Below are positions 26,527 through 33,836 of a DNA stretch of 35,247 nucleotides, piece by piece; within the stretch, counting starts at the first letter, position 1; each line of letters opens with the position of its first letter. Origin of the DNA: Candidatus Heimdallarchaeota archaeon (GTDB taxonomy: Archaea; Asgardarchaeota; Heimdallarchaeia; JABLTI01); the NCBI GenBank assembly GCA_019894765.1, contig JAGXNT010000023.1:1-35247 (forward strand). The letters run 5' to 3'. The notes beneath the pieces are model-generated. The model made no database searches and had not been told where the DNA came from. It was given only the letters and a program-made list of their open reading frames with translations. Both the position numbers and the translations under genes were made by a program.

Positions 26527-27030
26527 CTATCCTATGTTTAGACCTATTGTGGGAATTCCTCCGCCTTCCCCAGTACCGGTTGGGGGATCAAAGATAATAC
26601 TACAGAAACAAGTATACTTTATGTTTTGAATTCTTACATAAGAAGAAAAGTTGATTGTATACCAGCCTGGTTCTGTTACAGTGTTGTAAACATCAAACTG
26701 AATGACACATGAAACGGAGTCAAATCTTATGTATCCTTTAAAGGTAAAAGTAGAGTTTGAAGGAAGAATAATTTCAAAGAGACAATCAAGTCTTATCTGT
26801 GAACCGCTAAAATATTCCGGATTGAAATACACATTGACAGAAAATCTGGTGTCATCTTCTGCACCATCTATATCAGCATCTAAGTATTCAGCATGAATGA
26901 ATGACATCTCGTAAACAAATGGATTTCTTGTGGAATATCCTTTAATGCTTAAAATAGAAGTAGGAAGAATCAGGAGTGTGAAAAATACTAAGAAAACTAT
27001 ACCAAGAAATTTTTTATTATGAATTTTCAT
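26527..27030 (-). CDS. Small secreted protein of unknown function
   Basis: A 167-aa protein with an N-terminal signal peptide: KIHNKKF followed by the hydrophobic stretch LGIVFLVFFTLLILPTSILS. The rest is beta-rich with scattered aromatic residues and ends in a glycine-rich segment (GTGEGGGIPTIGLNIG) without a second membrane helix, so it is secreted or only signal-anchored. GAGG lies before the ATG. It is divergent from the caspase-like gene and probably cotranscribed with the Lrp-like regulator. No family recognised. Confidence 0.65.
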   Translation of the reverse strand: MKIHNKKFLGIVFLVFFTLLILPTSILSIKGYSTRNPFVYEMSFIHAEYLDADIDGAEDDTRFSVNVYFNPEYFSGSQIRLDCLFEIILPSNSTFTFKGYIRFDSVSCVIQFDVYNTVTEPGWYTINFSSYVRIQNIKYTCFCSIIFDPPTGTGEGGGIPTIGLNIG

Positions 27031-27224
27031 TTTAATATCCTCTTTCTCACAAAATAACTACTTAGATTATTTTAAAGTCCTTAATATATTTATCTTAAAA
27101 AATCCCCTGTTTTTAAACCCAATGATAGATAATGAAATTCGGTTTATTTAAAAAACATTTATAAGGAGTTTTTAATATATCCATATCCATCACACTCTAA
27201 ACGTGAAGGAAAAGAGTTGATTTT
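27031..27224. promoter_or_regulatory. Divergent promoter region between secreted protein and caspase-like protease
   Basis: This is a 194-base gap. On the plus strand TTTATAAGG (27158-27166) is a good archaeal TATA box, about 59 bases before the caspase ATG, giving a leader of about 35 bases. The other strand serves the secreted-protein gene. Confidence 0.45.
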
Positions 27225-28016
27225 ATGAAGAAAAAAACAATATTCGGTTTGATTTTTGCTTCAATGTTCATTGGTTCAATGTTACTCATTGCAAACTCTG
27301 TGTATGCAGGTGACAGTGTAGTAAACAAATATGCAGTAATCGTAGGCATTTCAGACTATGAAGCAATCAGTGATCTTTCTTATTGTGATGAAGATGCTAA
27401 TGATTGGTACAATCAATTAGATGCTAATGGATATACCTGCAAAGTTCTAGGTGATCACACCAATTCTTATTTACAATATGATGGATTAGCTACAGAAGAC
27501 AATGTGAGACAAGCATTGGCATATTACCTTTCCATAGCAGATGACGATGACATAGTAGTCTTTGCTACAAGCGGACATGGAGGAGCCACCAGAGGAAGAG
27601 TAAGAGATTCATTCCTATGTATGTGGGATTGTAGTTCTGGTGAGAACGGTTACGACGGTTACATCTATGATGACGAGTTAAAAGCCATGTACGATGGAGC
27701 TGTTTGTAAATGGTTTATCTTTCTTGATCACTGTAATTCTGGCGGTATGAATGGAGTTATGTCTAACGCAAACAGTGCAAACGGTTACATTGCAGCCACC
27801 TGTACAGCAAAAGGATATGGATATGATTATCCACCCGGCCTAAACGGTGCCTGGACTTACTTCTTCTTAGAGATAGCTTGGCAAGAACACTTTGGTGGAA
27901 GCATGAGTGTATCTATGGAAGAAATATTCGATTACGCAGTATCCATTTACCCATACGATCGAAAAGACCTTCCACAAGAATTCGACGGCAACGTAGCAGT
28001 AGCCTTTTACCTATAA
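27225..28016 (+). CDS. Secreted caspase-like (C14/C13-type) cysteine peptidase
   Basis: A 263-aa protein with a signal peptide (MKKKTIFGLI... ending near YAG, residues 1-29) and a caspase-hemoglobinase fold: NKYAVIVGISDY followed by LSYCDEDANDWYNQL, then the His strand DIVVFATSGHGG (His118) and the Cys strand WFIFLDHCNSGGM (Cys170). The dyad is intact. There is no second membrane helix, so the mature enzyme is exported. Prokaryotic caspase homologues (orthocaspases/metacaspases) are mostly cytoplasmic, so an exported one is notable. A perfect hairpin plus T-run follows the stop. Confidence 0.9.
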   Translation: MKKKTIFGLIFASMFIGSMLLIANSVYAGDSVVNKYAVIVGISDYEAISDLSYCDEDANDWYNQLDANGYTCKVLGDHTNSYLQYDGLATEDNVRQALAYYLSIADDDDIVVFATSGHGGATRGRVRDSFLCMWDCSSGENGYDGYIYDDELKAMYDGAVCKWFIFLDHCNSGGMNGVMSNANSANGYIAATCTAKGYGYDYPPGLNGAWTYFFLEIAWQEHFGGSMSVSMEEIFDYAVSIYPYDRKDLPQEFDGNVAVAFYL

Positions 28017-28020
28017 GTTT

Positions 28021-28047
28021 GAGAAAATCGATGATTTTCTCTTTTTA
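28021..28047 (+). terminator. Perfect 9-bp hairpin plus T-run after caspase-like gene
   Basis: GAGAAAATC (28021-28029) and GATTTTCTC (28033-28041) form a perfect 9-bp stem with a 3-base loop, followed by TTTTTATTC. It lies 5 bases after the stop codon and looks like an intrinsic-type terminator. Confidence 0.75.
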
Positions 28048-28055
28048 TTCTTTTT

Positions 28056-28193
28056 CTATTTCAGTAAAACAAATGCCTTTTTTGGTGCACTACAAACTGG
28101 ACAAGTATATGAGTCAGGTAAATCAGTGAATTTCACTTCTTTAGTGTCTTCTTCATAAAGATAATTACAAACAGTACAACGATACTTCGCCAA
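28056..28193 (-). CDS. Short-loop rubredoxin
   Basis: A one-iron electron carrier with the two Cys pairs CTVC and CPVC. The core reads AKYRCTVCNYLYEE, FTDLPDSYTCPVC and SAPKKAFVLL. The usual loop between the Cys pairs (GDPDNGIKPGT) is deleted, giving only about 45 residues. The start is TTG at 28193, which gives the classical Met-Ala-Lys-Tyr beginning and has AGGAG 10 bases upstream; an ATG at 28220 would add nine residues but lies next to that ribosome site. It is convergent with the caspase-like gene. Confidence 0.85.
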   Translation of the reverse strand: MAKYRCTVCNYLYEEDTKEVKFTDLPDSYTCPVCSAPKKAFVLLK

Positions 28194-28425
28194 GGAATTT
28201 TTTCTCCTAAATAAACACATGAAAAATAGTTCTATTGTAATTAACGTTAAAAGATGATTCTTAAAAGAAGTTTCTCTTAACAAATTAATCTGTTGTGGAA
28301 ATAGAAAAAAAGATTTGTCTCTACACAAACAAACGAGACAAATATTGAAGAGTTTTTAATACAAATTATGCGAAGAATTACTGGTTTTCTATGAGACATT
28401 GTTCGTGTCATATTAGATTAGATAA

Positions 28426-28566
28426 TTAATCTCTGTTTTCATAGAAATCATATTTTTCTTCGAATTCATAATCGTCTTCGAATTCATATTCGTCGTCTTC
28501 AAATTCCCAGTCTTCATTTTCGTCGTCGTCTTCTGGGTTGTCTAGTTTATCTCGAGGATCGATCAT
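28426..28566 (-). CDS. Tiny highly acidic protein
   Basis: From the ATG at 28566 (AGGAAG close upstream) this would be a 46-aa protein starting MIDPRDKLDNPEDDDENED and continuing almost only with Glu, Asp, Tyr and Phe. An in-frame ATG at 28620 is an alternative. Small acidic proteins of this type are common in archaea, but low complexity makes the call uncertain. It lies in a sparse zone beside the tRNA repeats. Confidence 0.4.
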   Translation of the reverse strand: MIDPRDKLDNPEDDDENEDWEFEDDEYEFEDDYEFEEKYDFYENRD

Positions 28567-28673
28567 CGACTTCCTACCTGAGAGTCTAGAGCTCTCTAAG
28601 AAAAATCTTATTATGCTCATTCTTATATAAAAATTTCTTTAAGGAATTAAAAGATATAAAAAAAGAGAATAAT

Positions 28674-28720
28674 TGGCGGGGTGGATGGTCTCGAACCGTC
28701 AATCACAAGCTTATTACTGT
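28674..28720 (-). pseudogene. Decayed tRNA 3' remnant
   Basis: On the minus strand a T-arm-like GACGG-TTCGAGA-CCATC is followed by CACCCCG and CCA. There is no matching 5' acceptor or anticodon arm beyond it, one T-stem pair mismatches, and one base is missing compared with a normal 3' half. Its downstream flank (AGAGAATAATTGGCGGG) resembles the flank of the fragment at 32354-32397, so it is probably another copy of the same repeat. Confidence 0.45.
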
Positions 28721-28749
28721 ACGATGTTTTTCTTGAAAAAACTATACTG

Positions 28750-28777
28750 AAATTCTCACAAGGATGAGAATTTTTTT
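28750..28777 (+). terminator. Perfect hairpin plus T-run
   Basis: AAATTCTCA (28750-28758) pairs with TGAGAATTT (28765-28773) over a 6-base loop, followed directly by further T residues. No gene on the plus strand ends just before it, so it may belong to a lost gene. Confidence 0.45.
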
Positions 28778-28877
28778 ATAAGAACCAAACAATAATTGGT
28801 TAATATAAAAAATTCGATAATATGAAATCAACAATTTTTGAGAAATAAAACAGCTCAAGTATGTTTGAGGAATAAAA

Positions 28878-29021
28878 ATGAAATTTACACAAACTGGAAC
28901 ATTCAAAGAGAATTATTTAGAAACGCAAACTGATTTTAAACCATTGGAAAGTATTCGGAATGTGTTTTTGGATAAACTTGAGTATTTTGTTGGATTTATA
29001 GCTAAAAAAAATCAGAAATAA
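28878..29021 (+). pseudogene. N-terminal fragment of the ATC-hydrolase-like gene, cut by a frameshift
   Basis: ATG at 28878 opens 47 codons (MKFTQTGTFKENYLE...) that end in TAA at 29019. They reach a run of eight A residues (29004-29011); slipping back one base there continues the reading as IITDYVKNLTKKYQG and runs without a stop into the frame of the gene at 29081. The fragment is therefore the missing N-terminus of that gene. An indel in the homopolymer, real or from sequencing, or a -1 frameshift at A-AAA-AAT would explain it. Confidence 0.6.
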
Positions 29022-29080
29022 TTACTGATTATGTAAAAAATCTTACAAAGAAATACCAGGGATTAGTAGAAGAAGATTTT

Positions 29081-29782
29081 GTGAAAGATTTTTCTGGAGA
29101 AATTAAAAAAATATATGCAGAACTCAAGAATCTAAATCAATATTCGGAATTGAATAAAGCTTCTCTGAATTATTTTATTCATCTACTTCAGTTAGAAGAT
29201 AAAAGTACATGGGAAATGAGTGAAGTTAAAATTTCAACGAAAGCACTCATACAAGCATGGACATATCCTTCTTATTATTTTTTGCAAGCTTTAACAGAAA
29301 CTATTGATAGAGAAGAAGCAGTGAAATTGTTTAAGCGATACATCACTCATTATTATTTGGATCATCCTTCACCAAATAGAGATAAATTTGTTAGTCTTGA
29401 AAAGAGGTTAGAGGATCGTTTAGCTGGAGATACCACTTCCTCTGAATGGGTTATGGTCCATTCTATGGTAGAAGAAGGCAAATACGCGTTCAAAAATGAG
29501 AATTGTCCAACTTGTGTAGAAGCAATGGTTGATCTACCAGATGTTGAACTCAAATATCTTGCTTGCTGTTATGGAGATTATGAAGCTTTTAGAGCTAACT
29601 CGAATGATCATATCATTCTCACCATGGAACATACCATAATGCAGGGAGATCCATATTGTTCTCGAGTGATGCATGATACTCGAATTGATTATGATTTACG
29701 TCACCCGCCGAAGGAGTTCTGGGATAATTTCGAACCTGGAAAAGAAGAAGAAGCAATGAAATATTACCAAAAGAAAAAATGA
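29081..29782 (+). CDS. L-2-amino-thiazoline-4-carboxylate (ATC) hydrolase-like protein, frameshifted 5' end
   Basis: The 233-aa open part carries the family's C-terminal block: KYLACCYGDYEAFRA, then ILTMEHTIMQGDPYCSRVMH. This belongs to the ATC hydrolase family, named for an enzyme that opens a thiazoline to give L-cysteine. The GTG at 29081 has no ribosome site and is only the first start-like codon after a stop; the real N-terminus is encoded at 28878-29021 in another frame. The full product would be about 300 aa. It lies just upstream of the cysK/cysE block, separated by a tRNA-like copy, which suggests a link to cysteine supply. The function is inferred. Confidence 0.75.
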   Translation: MKDFSGEIKKIYAELKNLNQYSELNKASLNYFIHLLQLEDKSTWEMSEVKISTKALIQAWTYPSYYFLQALTETIDREEAVKLFKRYITHYYLDHPSPNRDKFVSLEKRLEDRLAGDTTSSEWVMVHSMVEEGKYAFKNENCPTCVEAMVDLPDVELKYLACCYGDYEAFRANSNDHIILTMEHTIMQGDPYCSRVMHDTRIDYDLRHPPKEFWDNFEPGKEEEAMKYYQKKK

Positions 29783-29789
29783 TTAAAAG

Positions 29790-29867
29790 TGGCGGGTGTG
29801 GGCGGATTCGAACCGCCGATCTCCCACTCCGCAGGCTGGTGCTTTGTCCGAACTTTACTACACACAC
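29790..29867 (-). pseudogene. Degenerate tRNA-Arg(GCG) copy
   Basis: A full-length, CCA-ended relative of the intact tRNA at 33690-33767 with the same anticodon loop CTGCGGA. It has a T-C mismatch in the acceptor stem (5' GTGTGTG against CACACCC), an A-G mismatch in the anticodon stem (CCAGC against GTGGG) and a weakened D-stem. The upstream TATA box is retained, so it may be transcribed, but correct folding is doubtful. A gene finder could call it a normal tRNA. Confidence 0.7.
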
Positions 29868-29898
29868 AAAGGTCTGATTTGTAATTCCAAAAAAGGAA

Positions 29899-29906
29899 TT
29901 TATAAA
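29899..29906 (-). promoter_or_regulatory. TATA box of the degenerate tRNA copy
   Basis: TTTATAAA on the minus strand lies about 32 bases before the tRNA-like 5' end, at exactly the same spacing as in the intact copy. The promoter was duplicated with the gene. Confidence 0.55.
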
Positions 29907-30007
29907 ACCAAAGGTTTTAGTTAATATTTTCAAAAAAGAAAGTGGATTAGATACATTATACAAACTTTAGTTTCTTTTGCTCTCTTTTATAAATATCATT
30001 TCTGTTA

Positions 30008-30934
30008 TTATTCAGTTGAATCCCATAATTCAGTTGAAAGATATCTTTCACCAGTATCTGGAATTATTATAACAATATTCTCTTCTCTTTGTTTTTTTTC
30101 AGCATATTTTAGTGCTGCAGCTAATGCTGCTCCAGCAGATTTTCCAGCAAATATTCCTTCTACTTTTGCTAATTCCTTACTCATGCTATAAGCTTCTTCT
30201 TCTACTATTGTTATTATTTCATCATAAATTTCTGTGTTTAGAATATCTGGAATAAATCCTGGTCCAATTCCTTCAATTTCATGTTTTCCAGGTGAACCAC
30301 CGGATAATACTGGAGAATTTTTTGGTTCAACAACAATAATGTGTATGTTTGGATTTAGTTCCTTCAATTTTTCCCCAGTTCCAGTAATAGTTCCTCCTGT
30401 TCCCATACAGGCTATAAAAACATCCACTTTTCCTTCTAAATCAGACCATATTTCTCGAGCAGTTGTTTGTCTATGTATTGCTGGATTGGCTTTATTCATA
30501 AATTGATTAACTAGATAAGCATTCTCTGTTTTTTCTGCATATTCTTTGGCTCGTTCAAGTGCTCCAGAAATTCCTTCCTCCTTAGGTGTCAGAATTAATG
30601 TTGCTCCATAAGCTTTCATTATTTTTCGCCGTTCTTCGCTAGCTGTTTCAGGCATATAGATTCTCAAATTATACTCTTTAACTGCACATACAAGAGCTAA
30701 ACCAATACCAGTGTTGCCTGATGTTGTTTCAACAAGGATGCTATTTTTATTAATTAAACCTTGTTTTTCTGCTACCAAAACCATATTATATGCTGGTCTG
30801 TCTTTTACACTTGAACCAGGATTGAAAAATTCTAATTTTGCATAAATTGCTGCTTTCACTTGTTTACTAATTTTAGAAAGTTTTACTAAAGGAGTGTTAC
30901 CAATTGTTTCCAAAATATTGTTGTATAAAGTCAA
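30008..30934 (-). CDS. cysK: Cysteine synthase (O-acetylserine sulfhydrylase)
   Basis: This PLP enzyme makes cysteine from O-acetylserine and sulfide. Lys44 in NPGSSVKDRPAYNM binds PLP; TTSGNTGIGLA binds the substrate carboxylate; MGTGGTITGTG holds the PLP phosphate; and GIGPGFIP is the usual downstream loop. At 308 aa it is the standard catalytic core without a CBS domain. Start is TTG at 30934, five bases after the cysE stop, with AAGGA about 8 bases upstream inside the end of cysE. The two genes thus form a tight cysE-cysK operon. Confidence 0.95.
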   Translation of the reverse strand: MTLYNNILETIGNTPLVKLSKISKQVKAAIYAKLEFFNPGSSVKDRPAYNMVLVAEKQGLINKNSILVETTSGNTGIGLALVCAVKEYNLRIYMPETASEERRKIMKAYGATLILTPKEEGISGALERAKEYAEKTENAYLVNQFMNKANPAIHRQTTAREIWSDLEGKVDVFIACMGTGGTITGTGEKLKELNPNIHIIVVEPKNSPVLSGGSPGKHEIEGIGPGFIPDILNTEIYDEIITIVEEEAYSMSKELAKVEGIFAGKSAGAALAAALKYAEKKQREENIVIIIPDTGERYLSTELWDSTE

Positions 30935-30938
30935 TCCT

Positions 30939-31733
30939 TTAATCCTTCTCTTCTTTTTTAGCTGTTTTTTTTTCTAATTGTTTAATACGTTCTTCCATTT
31001 GCTCAAGATATTGGATGATTGGATCCGGTAATTGTCCATGTGTTAAATCAACTTTCATTGGTTTTTCATCTGCTTCTCTTTGAACCACTCTACCAGGGAC
31101 ACCAACTACAACTGAATTTGGTGGTACATCTTTAATAACTACACTATTTGCACCAATTTTTGAATTTTCACCTATTGTTATTGGTCCTAAGATTTTAGCA
31201 CCAGCACCTATTACAACATTATTACCTATTGTTGGGTGTCGTTTCTTTCGTTCCAAGCTTACTCCCCCCAAAGTAACCCCTTGATAAATTGTTACGTTAT
31301 CACCTATTTCAGTTGTTTCACCAATAACTACTCCATTTCCATGATCAATAAAGAAATCAAAACCAATTTCTGCACCAGGATGAATATCTATCCCTGTTGA
31401 TTGAGCAGCAATGTTAGATAAATATCTAGGTACAAATGGTAAACCGAGCTTCCAAAGAAAATGAGCTACACGATAAATAAGCACAGCTTGAATACCTGGA
31501 TATGAGGTTAAAACCGTTACTATACTATCTGCTGCAGGATCTTTGTTGAAGGCTGCAGTTACATCCGAGGTTAAATTATCAAAAATCTTTTTTACGTCTT
31601 CAATTATTGATGATTTTTTATCTTCTGGTATCTGAAAATCCATTTTCATAAAGCATTCAGCACAGATATTAACAACGTTTTCTTTATCATTAAGTGAACT
31701 CTTACATTCTAGACATTTTGACAATTCTTTCAT
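30939..31733 (-). CDS. cysE: Serine O-acetyltransferase with N-terminal zinc ribbon
   Basis: This enzyme acetylates serine for the neighbouring CysK. The left-handed beta-helix core is clear: [54 protein letters not shown] and the final [13 protein letters not shown]. The usual N-terminal helical domain is preceded by CLECKSSLN...NICAECF (Cys7, Cys10, Cys24, Cys27), a four-cysteine zinc ribbon not normally found in CysE. The C-terminus is a charged helix rather than the short Ile-ending tail that inserts into CysK. First gene of a cysE-cysK pair. Confidence 0.93.
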   Translation of the reverse strand: MKELSKCLECKSSLNDKENVVNICAECFMKMDFQIPEDKKSSIIEDVKKIFDNLTSDVTAAFNKDPAADSIVTVLTSYPGIQAVLIYRVAHFLWKLGLPFVPRYLSNIAAQSTGIDIHPGAEIGFDFFIDHGNGVVIGETTEIGDNVTIYQGVTLGGVSLERKKRHPTIGNNVVIGAGAKILGPITIGENSKIGANSVVIKDVPPNSVVVGVPGRVVQREADEKPMKVDLTHGQLPDPIIQYLEQMEERIKQLEKKTAKKEEKD

Positions 31734-31883
31734 TTTTGATGTTATATAGCATCCCTCAATTTACATTTCTTTTTTTTTTGATTATAACCTTTTAGTATTA
31801 TAATAAATAGAAAGAATGATATTTAATGTCACTTTTGATAAGTCTTGAAATAAAACAACTGTTGATTTTTGTTTATTTAAAAA

Positions 31884-32084
31884 TTAAATGGAAAATTGTT
31901 TCTTATGTTTAGCTAACCAATTAAATAATTGACTCGAATCAACGATCTTTTGAGGAACATTTTTACGAGCTTGTGATTTTGAAGAACTAAAACCAATTTC
32001 AAAATAATTTTTCCCTTCAATTTCCAGATTAAGTATAACTAATGCACCTGTTTCTATTGTCGTTAACCAAGCAGTTCCTCGTAT
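31884..32084 (-). pseudogene. Orphan coding-like fragment without a start codon
   Basis: A 67-codon open stretch begins right after a TAA and contains no ATG, GTG or TTG start near its beginning. It reads GTAWLTTIETGALVILNLE, EGKNYFEIGFSSSKSQARKN and LFNWLAKHKKQFSI before its stop. The pattern faintly recalls the second half of a double-stranded-RNA-binding domain (G-x-G-x-S-K-x-x-A). Most likely a gene remnant in the rearranged zone between cysE and the tRNA fragment. Confidence 0.35.
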
Positions 32085-32179
32085 TTAATCAAATATTGCA
32101 CATAATTGTACTAAGAAGTAGGAGGGATTTTTTTGCAAAATAGCTGGTTCTTATTCAATTGGTAAACTTAGTAGGAGAT

Positions 32180-32263
32180 GTAAAATTATCTTGAGAAAAA
32201 ATGATTAGATTTGTTATTAATACTCAAAATTACCCCATTTAATAAGAGATTTGATTTCTTCAT
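32180..32263 (-). pseudogene. Frameshifted copy of the start of the NosD-like gene
   Basis: From ATG at 32263 the minus strand reads MKKSNLLLNGVILSI, against MKKSNVLLSGIILSI in the intact gene starting at 33605. After that an indel shifts the frame and a stop follows. The nucleotide similarity continues through the shared run TAATCATTTTTTC and the non-coding bases upstream of the start, up to the tRNA sequence. It is a duplicated and truncated NosD-like gene. Confidence 0.7.
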
Positions 32264-32353
32264 CTATTCATCCCAATTCCTATATTTGATAAACCTAAAA
32301 ATTAAGTGAAATCAGTGATTATTAATATTATAACAAAAAGAGAAATTAAGAAT

Positions 32354-32397
32354 TGGCGGGTGTGGGCGGATGCGAACCGCCGATCTCCCACTCCACA
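32354..32397 (-). pseudogene. tRNA-Arg 3'-half fragment
   Basis: About 44 bases match the 3' half of the intact tRNA-Arg, from the anticodon loop to CCA. The T-loop is TTCGCAT instead of TTCGAAT, losing the invariant A58. The sequence switches abruptly to the 3' end of the NosD-like gene two bases further on, and no 5' half is present. The break is a clear recombination or deletion junction. Confidence 0.75.
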
Positions 32398-32399
32398 AT

Positions 32400-33605
32400 C
32401 TAATATGAAAACACCTTTCGCTTTCTTGGTACCACGAAAGTAAAACAGGTAACTGATGCAATAAATAGAATTATCCAAATAAAACTTGGAAATGAAAAAC
32501 TTATTGTTGGAATTACTGGTTCTGAAACAACTGGTTCACCTAATGGATAAAGATCAAAACTATCGGAACCAGAAATTGCATATGAACCCGAACCATCCCA
32601 ATCAGACCAAAAATTCCCTTCATTTATCTCAATTTGATACCAAGTATTTAAGCTTGAAGAAGCATATCCTTGAGATAATCCATAGCCATTGTTTATGAAA
32701 TTATTATGGTGAGCAATATTATTGCGAGATCCAGACATCAAGCTACAACCATAACCATTGTTGTTTTTTACTATATTATAGGTGATTTCATTATCATCAC
32801 AATCATATAGTCTTATACCATCATATGCGGAATTATTCAATACAGTGTTATTGATTATCAAGTTATTATCACTATTTTGAAAGAGATAAATTCCTCCATA
32901 TTCCTTGGAGCTCAAAATAGTGTTTTTGGCTATTATTGAATTCGACGTATCTCTGGTAAAGATTCCTCGATTAAAATCATCTATTGAATTATTTATGAGA
33001 GTAATATAATCACAATATGATGCATAAATACCTGAAGCACAGATATACTCAACAGGAGACCCACCAACGAAAGTGTTATTATTTGCATACACACCATCGC
33101 AATAACTAATCCTCAAACCAGTATGATCTTCTAATCCAGTATTGTTGGCTACAATAGTAAAATCAGCATACACCACCACAATAGCATCAGAATCGCACCC
33201 ACGGAACTGATTGTCGGCAATGACTGCAGTTCCATTGGAAATATTCTTGACACGTAATCCATCACCATTGACTTCGATATAGCAATTACGAACTATGAAA
33301 TGTTTAGTAGTGTTTTCAACAACGATACCATCAGCACTTGCAGAATCAATAATACTATATCCTTCTATAAGATATGGAGAATCAGGTGAACCATTCCCTG
33401 GAAAATCATAATCATGGAAATCACTATCACCATTCACAATAATTGGTATGTGTGGTGTAAGAGATTTTTTATGCAAATTTATTGAATGAATTTCAAATGA
33501 CAGACTCTGAGTATAAATTGTAAAATTGCTCTGTGAAAAAATGATTAATCCTGTAATCAATATGCTCAGTATTATCCCACTTAATAGTACATTTGATTTC
33601 TTCAT
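32400..33605 (-). CDS. NosD-like parallel beta-helix surface protein
   Basis: The protein is 401 aa. It has an N-terminal signal peptide (MKKSNVLLSGIILSILITG...), then a linker and from about residue 55 to 330 a right-handed beta-helix with repeated N-N-x-I/T-x-x-N turns such as NNSIDDFNRGIF and NNTVLNNSAYDGIRLYDC. A stretch of about 20 hydrophobic residues (FIWIILFIASVTCFTFV) and the basic tail PRKRKVFSY anchor it. Members of this group (NosD/CASH) often bind carbohydrate or act in surface layers. It has a duplicated, broken copy of its start at 32180-32263 and is flanked by tRNA sequences on both sides. Confidence 0.85.
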   Translation of the reverse strand: MKKSNVLLSGIILSILITGLIIFSQSNFTIYTQSLSFEIHSINLHKKSLTPHIPIIVNGDSDFHDYDFPGNGSPDSPYLIEGYSIIDSASADGIVVENTTKHFIVRNCYIEVNGDGLRVKNISNGTAVIADNQFRGCDSDAIVVVYADFTIVANNTGLEDHTGLRISYCDGVYANNNTFVGGSPVEYICASGIYASYCDYITLINNSIDDFNRGIFTRDTSNSIIAKNTILSSKEYGGIYLFQNSDNNLIINNTVLNNSAYDGIRLYDCDDNEITYNIVKNNNGYGCSLMSGSRNNIAHHNNFINNGYGLSQGYASSSLNTWYQIEINEGNFWSDWDGSGSYAISGSDSFDLYPLGEPVVSEPVIPTISFSFPSFIWIILFIASVTCFTFVVPRKRKVFSY

Positions 33606-33689
33606 TTATCCCAATTCCCACATTAAGTAAACCTAATAATAATGATTAAATTAAGATTATTAATTTTATGATAAAAAGAAATACAGAAG

Positions 33690-33767
33690 TGGCGGGTGTG
33701 GGCGGATTCGAACCGCCGATCTCCCACTCCGCAGGCGGGCGCATTGTCCGGGCTTTACTACACACCC
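33690..33767 (-). tRNA. tRNA-Arg (anticodon GCG), CCA encoded
   Basis: Folding on the minus strand: acceptor GGGTGTG/CACACCC (7 bp); D-arm 33758-33741 with the GG pair of the D-loop; anticodon stem CCCGC/GTGGG with loop CTGCGGA, so the anticodon is GCG; variable AGATC; T-arm GGCGG-TTCGAAT-CCGCC; discriminator G; CCA at 33692-33690 is in the DNA. No intron. A TATA box lies upstream. This is the intact member of four related tRNA sequences between 28.6 and 33.8 kb. Confidence 0.9.
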
Positions 33768-33798
33768 ATAGGTCTGATTTGTAATTCTAAATAAGGAA

Positions 33799-33806
33799 TT
33801 TATAAA
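33799..33806 (-). promoter_or_regulatory. TATA box of tRNA-Arg
   Basis: TTTATAAA on the minus strand lies about 32 bases upstream of the tRNA 5' end, as expected for an archaeal promoter with a short leader. The same block precedes the degenerate copy at 29790-29867. Confidence 0.65.
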
Positions 33807-33836
33807 ACTATAGGTTTTTGTTAAAAAATAGAAAAG

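Noticed and set aside
28450..28530. Repeated TTCGAATTCATA-like and TCGTCTTC units resembling a short repeat array
   Set aside because: They are codons for Glu/Asp/Tyr/Phe runs in the small acidic protein; no regular spacers, so not CRISPR.
29790..33767. A complete integrative element bounded by tRNA att sites
   Set aside because: No integrase or replication gene lies between the tRNA copies; duplication or an old, decayed element is safer.
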